A program made the translations under genes and the position numbers. Below are positions 1 to 4,844 of a DNA stretch of 6,311 nucleotides, in pieces. The stretch lies in assembly GCA_946479665.1 (NCBI GenBank), contig CAMLGO010000048.1:1-6311 (forward strand). The letters run 5' to 3'. Source of the DNA: an uncultured Candidatus Saccharibacteria bacterium. GTDB taxonomy: Bacteria > Patescibacteria > Saccharimonadia > Saccharimonadales > UBA6022. Under the pieces are notes generated by a model. It was given only the letters and a program-made list of their open reading frames with translations. It searched no databases and was not told the DNA's origin. Each line of letters opens with the position of its first letter. Positions within the stretch are counted from its first letter, which is position 1.

Positions 1-595
1 CACGCTGAACTTCTGGCGGCATCGATGCAAAATCGCCATGCATCACAAAATCACCCGCCGCTTCTACCTGCCGCTCAAGGAGAGTGATTGTCGAGATAGC
101 CTCTTTGTCTGGATCGTCATCGCCTTCAGGTTCAACCTTGAGCTCCATTAAATGATGTCTGTCGGGAGGGACATAGTAGAATCCATTTGGCAGCTCGCCG
201 CCTTGCTGTGATACATAAAACTCAAGCACCGCCTGCCAGCGCCCGTTAATATAGTGAATGTCGATGCCGTGAAACGCCACGCTGTCCGTACTAAAGGGAA
301 TAAGGTCGCTATTTTCATCATTCGCCACACTCTCACCCGAATAAGCTAGCCCGAGCACCTGGCTGCGGTTGCCATAGTATTCCCAGCCAAACTTTTCGCC
401 AAGCTCGCATGAACGCGCCACTACCAATTTAACCGTATGTTCGTCTTGAGGACTATATCCGGCCATTGCCTCTTCGGCAGCAACGGCGTCGGCGCAAAAC
501 TCCTGCCAATCATCTTCTTGCATACGATCAATAGCCTCACTAGATAACGGCTGATGTGATTTCTCTTCAAAAAAAGGTAGTTCTGGATTTGCCAT
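1..595 (-). CDS. Uncharacterised soluble acidic protein, C-terminus cut by window edge
   Basis: This is an open frame with ATG at 593-595 that runs through the left edge; 198 residues are visible and no stop is reached. I do not recognise the family. The N-terminal third (residues 1-50) is rich in Glu and Asp and probably loosely structured. Residues 55-135 alternate hydrophobic and polar stretches, as in a beta-rich fold, with WEYYG near 71-75 and IDIHYINGRW near 111-120. Residues 151-166 form a very acidic patch ending in DDDPDKE. There is no signal peptide, membrane segment or cysteine motif; Cys34 and Cys63 are the only cysteines. The start lies 6 bases after the stop of the preceding gene, and only a weak AGG stands upstream, so translation is probably coupled to that gene. 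Frame and start are well supported; function is unknown. Confidence 0.8.
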   Translation of the reverse strand, partial: MANPELPFFEEKSHQPLSSEAIDRMQEDDWQEFCADAVAAEEAMAGYSPQDEHTVKLVVARSCELGEKFGWEYYGNRSQVLGLAYSGESVANDENSDLIPFSTDSVAFHGIDIHYINGRWQAVLEFYVSQQGGELPNGFYYVPPDRHHLMELKVEPEGDDDPDKEAISTITLLERQVEAAGDFVMHGDFASMPPEVQR

Positions 596-601
596 ATTTA
601 T

Positions 602-1186
602 TTAGCCTATAGGAACAGTTGATAATTTGGTAGCTGAATATTGCAGTGGAATATAAAGACGAGACTTTTGATCAAATTCCGGCTCCTCACCTCCAATGAA
701 CCTCGCATCCCGCAACACCAAGTGAAGACCAAATGGCCGAATATACCGCTCGAAGTCTAGCTCCTCTATATCTTTATCCTCCGAGGCGCCCAAGAAACAC
801 GTCTCATCAATGTAGGGCTGCACATCGATACCTTCAAGCCTACCCTCGATGGCGCCGCTAAACCACTCGATATCAAAAGACTTTGTTTCCGTGTCGAACA
901 ACTGGAAGACGCTCTCGCCTTTTGCCGATACCATATCGCCTTCCATGGGAGCGAGAGGAATGTGAGACCAATTGTTGAGCATGACTTCGCGCAGGATCGT
1001 TCCGATATCACGTATGTCTTCATCGTTCGTCACGTCAAGTTCCTTGCCCGTGGCATTCGGCGCAATCTCACATATATTCACCAGTGTGTCTTGATAAAAA
1101 TCCAGGAGCATCTGACGCCATACGCCGAGGTCGGTCGGTATCTCACGCTCAAGCTGCGCGAATAGTTGCTCTTCGGAAAATTCCAT
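602..1186 (-). CDS. Uncharacterised 194-residue soluble protein
   Basis: I chose the ATG at 1184-1186 (MEFSEEQLF), which has AGTAGG about nine bases upstream. A TTG at 1220-1222 would add 12 residues but has no better ribosome site. The product is 194 residues and acidic. A probably helical N-terminal half (residues 4-72, with GVWRQMLLDFYQ at 21-32) is followed by a beta-rich second half. That half contains FDIEWFSGAIEGRLEGIDV (104-122) and RPFGLHLVLRDARFIGG (150-166). No catalytic motif, membrane helix or export signal is visible, and I cannot place it in a known family. It stands between a terminator hairpin upstream and the partial gene 6 bases downstream, so these two probably form a two-gene unit. 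A weak TTGTTA/TAGGCT pair upstream is not convincing as a promoter, so read-through past the hairpin may also feed this unit. Confidence 0.8.
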   Translation of the reverse strand: MEFSEEQLFAQLEREIPTDLGVWRQMLLDFYQDTLVNICEIAPNATGKELDVTNDEDIRDIGTILREVMLNNWSHIPLAPMEGDMVSAKGESVFQLFDTETKSFDIEWFSGAIEGRLEGIDVQPYIDETCFLGASEDKDIEELDFERYIRPFGLHLVLRDARFIGGEEPEFDQKSRLYIPLQYSATKLSTVPIG

Positions 1187-1229
1187 ATACCATAGCCTAC
1201 TCGCGTATTTCGTAAATAACAAGCATAAG

Positions 1230-1264
1230 AATTTAATAGCCCCGCAGCCATAACAGCTGCGGGG
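1230..1264 (-). terminator. Hairpin terminator after the 144-residue gene
   Basis: A perfect 9-bp stem (CCCCGCAGC at 1240-1248 with GCTGCGGGG at 1256-1264) encloses a 7-base loop. Read on the minus strand it begins 7 bases after the stop at 1272. It is followed by CTATTAAATTCTT, a moderate rather than perfect U-tract. Position and GC-rich stem fit an intrinsic terminator for the 1272-1706 gene. The uneven U-tract suggests that some read-through into the next gene is possible. Confidence 0.8.
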
Positions 1265-1271
1265 TTCTCTA

Positions 1272-1706
1272 TTAAGAAGTGGCTGCTCCTCGCCTTACGG
1301 CACAAAGCAACTGAACGACGCGCAAGATCTCGTTTTCATCTTCGAACTGACTTGTCGGGCGAATATCGATATTCTCTCCGCGTCCTCTTATCCAGATTCG
1401 AGCACTCGAATCTAGGTTGTACTTCACCTTTAGCCTGCCACTCTGCGATGCCGGGCGACCGGTGAGTGGATAGAGTACGCGAAGCGGATTGTCCTCTCCT
1501 GCCGGTGCAATCACCTTGATCGTACGCTGCGAATCAGTCCACACCCCATTCTCAAATAGCCATAGGGAGACTTCCTTTGCCTCAGCTTCCAGTCCGGCTG
1601 TAGGGTTATGCGCGTAGTGGACGACGTTTGGCCGGAACTGCTTACGAAAATCGTAGTCCCCAAGGGAGTGCTCTACGATCGATTTAAAATCTTCATTAAA
1701 ATCCAT
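1272..1706 (-). CDS. Uncharacterised 144-residue protein
   Basis: The start is the ATG at 1704-1706, preceded by GAGGGAG with a 5-base spacer, the best Shine-Dalgarno site in the window. A GTG seven codons upstream would lie over that site and is rejected. The 144-residue product begins with a short acidic helix (residues 1-18). A probable beta-sandwich or barrel follows: EVSLWLFENGVW (45-56), RTIKVIAP (61-68), GRLKVKYNL (90-98), ARIWIRGRGENIDIRP (102-117). It ends in a hydrophobic helix (127-138). No catalytic residues, signal peptide or membrane span are visible. I do not recognise the family. It has its own promoter (1775-1803) and terminator (1230-1264), so it is a self-contained transcription unit, divergent from the winged-helix/Nudix gene. 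Confidence 0.8.
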   Translation of the reverse strand: MDFNEDFKSIVEHSLGDYDFRKQFRPNVVHYAHNPTAGLEAEAKEVSLWLFENGVWTDSQRTIKVIAPAGEDNPLRVLYPLTGRPASQSGRLKVKYNLDSSARIWIRGRGENIDIRPTSQFEDENEILRVVQLLCAVRRGAATS

Positions 1707-1711
1707 CTCAA

Positions 1712-1718
1712 CTCCCTC
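1712..1718 (-). promoter_or_regulatory. Strong Shine-Dalgarno site GAGGGAG
   Basis: On the minus strand GAGGGAG ends 5 bases before the ATG at 1704-1706. It fixes that start over the upstream in-frame GTG. It also shows that this genome does use Shine-Dalgarno initiation, in contrast to the other genes here whose ATG follows a -10 box directly. Confidence 0.75.
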
Positions 1719-1774
1719 ATGAGTCACACTTCTTACAGAACTCCCTTGAAGACAATCGCCCCAAAAGTAAAGTT

Positions 1775-1803
1775 ATCATATCCTTTTTATAACAAAATCG
1801 CAA
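1775..1803 (-). promoter_or_regulatory. Promoter of the 144-residue gene
   Basis: On the minus strand TTGCGA (1798-1803) and TATGAT (1775-1780) are 17 bases apart, matching four and five of the six consensus bases. The predicted start site is near 1768, giving a leader of about 62 bases that carries the GAGGGAG ribosome site. The -35 box touches the left arm of the inverted repeat at 1803-1823. Confidence 0.55.
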
Positions 1804-1823
1804 GCAAGCAGTACTCTCTTGCT
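1803..1823. repeat. Inverted repeat between divergent promoters, possible operator
   Basis: AGCAAG (1803-1808) and CTTGCT (1818-1823) are perfect 6-base arms around a 9-base centre. The right arm runs into the extended -10 of the plus-strand gene, and the left arm abuts the -35 of the minus-strand gene. A dimeric winged-helix protein bound here could block both promoters. The repeat is short enough to arise by chance, so the operator role is inference. Confidence 0.35.
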
Positions 1824-1828
1824 ATACT
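1820..1828 (+). promoter_or_regulatory. Extended -10 promoter giving a leaderless mRNA
   Basis: TGC followed by TATACT (1823-1828) is an extended -10 element (TGnTATAAT type). No good -35 box stands 17 bases upstream, where the sequence is GCAAGC. The usual 7-base step from the end of the hexamer places the transcript start exactly on the A of the ATG at 1835. No Shine-Dalgarno sequence precedes that ATG, which fits a leaderless message. Confidence 0.6.
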
Positions 1829-1834
1829 AAAGCT

Positions 1835-2503
1835 ATGCTCGACCATCATATTCAGCGCTCTATCGTTTACCAGCTCGCGTTTGCGCCAAGCATGCGCTTT
1901 GGCGAATTGAAGCCTGATGATATCGACAATAAACTCTTTACCTACCACCTGAAAAAAGTCATGGCCGCTGGATATGTCATTAAAAACGATGACGGTCTAT
2001 ATACCCTCACGTCGGAGGGTCGCCGAATAGGGAAGGGTGTACTCAAAAAAGAAAGCCGTCTTATTGATCGCGCATATTCCACTCTGCTACTCGCCATTCG
2101 GCGCAAAAGCGACGGGGCATGGCTGCTCTATACCCGCCACACTCACCCGATGATCGGACTGACCGGTTTCATGCACGCCCAACCTACCGCGACAGCGACA
2201 GTCCTCGAAACAGCTTCACTTGAGTGCAAACAAAAAACCGGCCTCGATACCGATTTTCGTGTGCATGGTCATGGCTACTTTCGCGTACACCACATAGGGC
2301 AGCTAGAAAGCTTTACGCACTTTACCCTTTTGGTATGCGACGATGCTCGTGGCGAATTGTCGCAAAATAGCGAGCTAGCCGACTACCACTGGGAATCAAC
2401 GCCCGATTTTGGCGCGCCACACATGCTTCCGAATATGCAGGTGCTTTACGATATGTATGCCGACGCGTCCGGCACATTCATCGAGCGCACCTTTGAGATT
2501 TAG
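1835..2503 (+). CDS. Winged-helix regulator fused to a degenerate Nudix domain
   Basis: This is a 222-residue two-domain protein. Residues 5-66 form a winged helix-turn-helix: helix 6-16, a second helix near 22-27, a recognition helix near 32-46 (KLFTYHLKKVMAAGY), then a wing at 47-60 (IKNDDGLYTLT). Residues 80-205 resemble a Nudix fold, with strand TLLLAIRR (83-90), WLLYTR (96-101) and the box region 111-137. Aligned from the conserved GL at 136-137, the box keeps Glu130. It has Ala121 for the first Glu, Leu129 for Arg and Gln133-Lys134 for the metal-binding Glu pair. Nudix hydrolysis therefore looks lost, and a ligand-sensing regulator is more likely. NrtR regulators use the same two modules in the opposite order (Nudix first). 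The gene is divergent from the 144-residue gene, has a leaderless-type start, and overlaps the convergent gene by 4 bases. Confidence 0.85.
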   Translation: MLDHHIQRSIVYQLAFAPSMRFGELKPDDIDNKLFTYHLKKVMAAGYVIKNDDGLYTLTSEGRRIGKGVLKKESRLIDRAYSTLLLAIRRKSDGAWLLYTRHTHPMIGLTGFMHAQPTATATVLETASLECKQKTGLDTDFRVHGHGYFRVHHIGQLESFTHFTLLVCDDARGELSQNSELADYHWESTPDFGAPHMLPNMQVLYDMYADASGTFIERTFEI

Positions 2504-3234
2504 ACAGTACGAGGGTAGTCTTCGATTGCCTCTTCGTAGGCTTCGAATGCCCCGTTTGGTGCGTTACGACGCCAGTAGACAGCCAAGTCGCTATTTGGAT
2601 CGGCCAGCTGCGCCATCGAGGGATGTGACCCAACTTGATCGCCAAATACGCGGGCTTGTTCGAGCGTTTGCAATGATTGCTCGCGGGCAAGATTCTGAAC
2701 ATCAAATGGGCTGTACGAATCGGCAACAGTGCCAACTTCAATACAAGCAAGTTGCAACGAAACGTTACCGAGATGTCGGCCCAACTGCTGCTGGTAGCGG
2801 GCGGTTGATCGACGCTCTACTTTGGTAGCGACAAGTACCTCAGCGATGGTTGCCGCTTCGACAAGCCCTTGTTGTGCCTTTGTCAGAAGACCGCTGCGAG
2901 TTTCACGCCAGTCAGTCTCCTCGTCGGCGAGCGTTGGAAGATTGAGGCGACGACGCATCACCGGCGAATGAGCCGCGTAGTTGTACCAGCCGGCATTGAG
3001 CCCGCTCATGGCAATCATGCCATGAGCAAATGTGACGTCCTCGGGTTGCTCAACCATCTGCATGATCTGACTGGCGATGCGCAACCCGTCACGCTGATGT
3101 TCGGCAAGGATAGTACCTTGCGGCAAGGTATGTCGCCTCTCGATTTCCGTACTCGTGCGAGCTCGCTCGGGTACATAGTGACGATCATCGAGGTGTTGTT
3201 TTGGTAGGTCGAAATTGCGGTAGGGTTTATTCAT
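2500..3234 (-). CDS. Uncharacterised 244-residue soluble protein
   Basis: The only sensible start is the ATG at 3232-3234; the next Met is residue 58. The product is 244 residues, largely helical and charged, with no signal peptide or membrane span. The first 40 residues are basic and proline-containing, likely an extended tail. Residues 42-62, 112-140 and 144-171 look like amphipathic helices. The stretch FAHGMIAMSGLNAGWYNYAA (69-88) is the most hydrophobic. The tail is acidic (EAYEEAIEDYP, 231-241). I cannot assign a family. AGGAG stands only one base before the ATG, too near for normal Shine-Dalgarno use. It lies 60 bases downstream of the doxX-like gene and may be read from that transcript as well as from its own promoter. 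Its TAA overlaps the TAG of the convergent gene. Confidence 0.8.
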   Translation of the reverse strand: MNKPYRNFDLPKQHLDDRHYVPERARTSTEIERRHTLPQGTILAEHQRDGLRIASQIMQMVEQPEDVTFAHGMIAMSGLNAGWYNYAAHSPVMRRRLNLPTLADEETDWRETRSGLLTKAQQGLVEAATIAEVLVATKVERRSTARYQQQLGRHLGNVSLQLACIEVGTVADSYSPFDVQNLAREQSLQTLEQARVFGDQVGSHPSMAQLADPNSDLAVYWRRNAPNGAFEAYEEAIEDYPRTV

Positions 3235-3240
3235 ACTCCT

Positions 3241-3262
3241 ACTATGCGCTCGACTATTTATA
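3241..3262 (-). promoter_or_regulatory. Candidate -10 elements before the 244-residue gene
   Basis: Two -10-like hexamers are seen on the minus strand. CATAGT (3241-3246) ends 6 bases before the ATG and would give a leaderless mRNA. TATAAA (3257-3262), inside the palindrome ATTTATAAAT, would give a leader of about 16 bases with an AGGAG too near the start codon. Neither has a convincing -35 box. Confidence 0.35.
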
Positions 3263-3267
3263 AATGC

Positions 3268-3285
3268 AGTGAATACTTTTTCACT
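3268..3285. repeat. Inverted repeat after the DoxX-like gene
   Basis: AGTGAA (3268-3273) and TTCACT (3280-3285) are perfect 6-base arms with a 6-base loop, starting about 10 bases after the DoxX-like stop. The stem is AT-rich and no clean U-tract follows, so it is at best a weak terminator. It also lies just upstream of the candidate -10 boxes of the next gene and could be an operator. Confidence 0.3.
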
Positions 3286-3294
3286 AGATCGGAT

Positions 3295-3756
3295 TTAGTG
3301 CTTGGCGCGTACTTTCTCGAGAGGTTGCACTGTACTGGCGATACTAATAGCCACAGCAAGTAATACGACATTCTTAATAATATATTGGCCCTCGAGCGAC
3401 GGTACGAATGGGTGAACCCACACCATGTCCGGCAAAAGAACGAGCGGTGAGCAAACCAACACCATGTGCGCCACCATGATTGCGATGGCAAGGCGAGTGA
3501 ACTTTGGAAATAGGAAAAGCAGCCCAATGATACATTCAACAATCGCAAGGCTAAAAAATAGAGGATCAAACCACTGCGCACCGACTGTGCGCAGTGTTAA
3601 CGCTTCGGCAAGTGGCGTAGCCGGGCTCAACCCAAAGACTTTTAAAATACCGAACCAAAAATAAACGACGAACAGGCTACCGCGCGCCAGCGGCTTGTAC
3701 CACTTTTGAAACCAATGAATGAGTTGGAGGTCGACTGCTTCGATGTGTTTTTTCAT
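3295..3756 (-). CDS. DoxX-like four-helix membrane protein
   Basis: This 153-residue protein has four predicted membrane helices at about 24-43, 64-84, 87-108 and 124-143. A short amphipathic N-terminus precedes them and a basic tail (EKVRAKH) follows. Features typical of the DoxX/DUF417 (YkgB) superfamily are visible. The first helix carries FWFGILKVFGLSPATP (33-48), and the last helix is entered through EGQYIIKNVVLLA (122-134). Members are small inner-membrane proteins often tied to redox or oxidative stress; the biochemical role is not settled. The assignment to DoxX rather than DUF417 is uncertain. The start is the ATG at 3754-3756, directly behind a promoter. It follows trhO by 41 bases on the same strand, so it can be expressed alone or by read-through from trhO. 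Confidence 0.75.
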   Translation of the reverse strand: MKKHIEAVDLQLIHWFQKWYKPLARGSLFVVYFWFGILKVFGLSPATPLAEALTLRTVGAQWFDPLFFSLAIVECIIGLLFLFPKFTRLAIAIMVAHMVLVCSPLVLLPDMVWVHPFVPSLEGQYIIKNVVLLAVAISIASTVQPLEKVRAKH

Positions 3757-3763
3757 TCTCTAC

Positions 3764-3792
3764 AGTATAGTCGATATGCCACTTCGTGTCAT
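3764..3792 (-). promoter_or_regulatory. Promoter of the DoxX-like gene, predicted leaderless
   Basis: On the minus strand ATGACA (3787-3792) and TATACT (3764-3769) are separated by exactly 17 bases, each matching five of six consensus bases. This is the best full promoter in the window. It fills most of the 41-base gap after trhO. Only 7 bases lie between TATACT and the ATG, so the predicted start site is one base before the start codon. Confidence 0.65.
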
Positions 3793-3797
3793 TGCGC

Positions 3798-4703
3798 TTA
3801 TGCGGTGGCGCCGATTTTGGCGTTCTCACGGCAGGCGTCGGCATGGAACAAAAGATCAGGATTCTGCTTGCAATTGAGACAGATGAGTACGAGGTCGTTG
3901 CAGTTTGCCCATGCGCAGTTTTCAAAGTTTGCCGTTGGCCCATCACAGTGACTGCACTTGCCGATTGTTTTGGCGTGGTCGCTAAAGTCGATCGTCATGC
4001 GATCGTCAAACACGCGCAAGCTACCCTCCCATAGGCCGTCATCACCATAGGCTTCGCCGTATTTTACGATACCGCCATCGATTTGGTACACCTCGTTGAA
4101 GCCGCGCTTTTTCATCATGGCGCTGATCACTTCGCAGCGAATACCACCCGTACAATACGTGACAACCTTTTTATTTTTAATATCATCGTACTTATCACTC
4201 TCGAGTTCAGCAATGAAGTCGCGTGACGTATTGGTATTTGGAACGATTGCGTTCTTGAACTTGCCAATCTTGGCCTCGTGTTCGTTGCGGCCATCAAAGA
4301 AGATCACATCGTCGCCGTACTTTTCGACGAGTTCGTGCACCTGGTGCGGCTTAAGATGTTTGCCGCCGCCAATGACACCGTTTTCATCAACATCAAATTC
4401 ACTGTCGCTGTTTTGAAAGCCCACAAGCTCACGTCGCGCTTTCACGCTCATGCGCGGAAAATCATCGCGACTGCCATCGCTCCACTTGAACACAATGTTC
4501 TTGAAACCATCAAACTGCTTGGTGGCCTTGATGTACGCCTTGAGGTCGTCCATATCGCCGCCAACCGTACCATTAATACCGTGCTCGCTCACAAGTATAC
4601 GGCCCTTAAGATTCAGGCTATCACAAAGCGTCTTTTGCCATAGCTTTACCGCTACCGGGTCACTCATCGGCGTAAATTTATAATAAAGAAGAATTTTTTG
4701 CAT
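3798..4703 (-). CDS. trhO: TrhO, O2-dependent tRNA uridine-34 hydroxylase
   Basis: This 301-residue cytoplasmic protein matches the TrhO (YceA) family in layout and is near its usual length. TrhO hydroxylates C5 of U34 in the tRNA wobble position using O2, giving ho5U, the precursor of cmo5U or mo5U. Residues 1-95 are the N-terminal domain, with GRILVSEHGINGTVGG at 34-49, typical of the family. Residues 115-225 are a rhodanese domain with FFDGRNEHEAKIGKFKNA (135-152) and the catalytic loop CTGGIRCE (184-191), Cys184 being the active cysteine. The tail carries a family-type cysteine cluster: C250-x2-C253, C263-x4-C268, C275-x2-C278 and C291, likely a metal site. The start is the ATG at 4701-4703. 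All key residues are present and no frameshift is seen. The DoxX-like gene follows after 41 bases. Confidence 0.93.
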   Translation of the reverse strand: MQKILLYYKFTPMSDPVAVKLWQKTLCDSLNLKGRILVSEHGINGTVGGDMDDLKAYIKATKQFDGFKNIVFKWSDGSRDDFPRMSVKARRELVGFQNSDSEFDVDENGVIGGGKHLKPHQVHELVEKYGDDVIFFDGRNEHEAKIGKFKNAIVPNTNTSRDFIAELESDKYDDIKNKKVVTYCTGGIRCEVISAMMKKRGFNEVYQIDGGIVKYGEAYGDDGLWEGSLRVFDDRMTIDFSDHAKTIGKCSHCDGPTANFENCAWANCNDLVLICLNCKQNPDLLFHADACRENAKIGATA

Positions 4704-4726
4704 CGATACCTATTATACTATATAAT
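4698..4726 (+). promoter_or_regulatory. Candidate promoter of the ABC exporter gene
   Basis: TTGCAT (4698-4703) and a perfect TATAAT (4721-4726) are 17 bases apart on the plus strand. The -35 box overlaps the trhO start codon. The predicted start near 4733 gives a leader of about 112 bases containing two small inverted repeats and the Shine-Dalgarno site. The -35 match is poor (three of six), so TATATA at 4806-4811 remains an alternative -10. Confidence 0.4.
4712..4717 (-). promoter_or_regulatory. Consensus -10 box of trhO, predicted near-leaderless
   Basis: On the minus strand a perfect TATAAT ends 8 bases before the trhO ATG, which predicts a leader of one or two bases. An AGG stands between them but would lie upstream of the predicted start site. 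No good -35 box is found at 16-18 bases. The hexamer lies inside the spacer of the plus-strand promoter. Confidence 0.55.
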
Positions 4727-4738
4727 TACGTTTACTAT

Positions 4739-4780
4739 GACCTGCGGGTCCTCTATGCGCAGACGTTTGGACGGCCAAAC
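4739..4780 (+). promoter_or_regulatory. Two small inverted repeats in the exporter leader
   Basis: GACC-TGCG-GGTC (4739-4750) and GTTTGG-ACGG-CCAAAC (4765-4780) are perfect short hairpins with 4-base loops. CTGCG (4742-4746) could instead pair with CGCAG (4758-4762), so two alternative folds are conceivable. They could be operators or leader RNA structure; the evidence is only base pairing. Confidence 0.3.
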
Positions 4781-4834
4781 CAATAGCGACTCTTACATAT
4801 TTGTTTATATAAAAATCACATTTAAACTATCATA

Positions 4835-4840
4835 AAGGAA
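4835..4840 (+). promoter_or_regulatory. Shine-Dalgarno site of the ABC exporter gene
   Basis: AAGGAA ends 4 bases before the ATG at 4845-4847 and supports that start. Confidence 0.65.
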
Positions 4841-4844
4841 ATCT

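Noticed and set aside
1187..1222. TTG start extending the 194-residue protein by 12 residues
   Set aside because: The internal ATG at 1184-1186 has AGTAGG at a usable distance, and the extension sequence looks like untranslated leader.
2409..3207. Plus-strand frames of 139 and 112 residues across the 244-residue gene
   Set aside because: Arg/Pro-rich low-complexity translations typical of shadow frames; the opposite strand has the better-behaved protein.
3268..3285. Inverted repeat as a strong terminator of the DoxX-like gene
   Set aside because: The 6-bp AT-rich stem without a clean U-tract is too weak; kept only as a low-confidence repeat.
3677..3951. Small frames around the trhO/doxX junction
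   Set aside because: They overlap the end of trhO and the start of the DoxX-like gene in other frames and lack start signals; the 41-base gap is explained by a promoter.
4096..4683. Three long plus-strand open frames opposite trhO
   Set aside because: They are antisense shadows of a gene with clear TrhO motifs, and they show no ribosome site or recognisable domain.
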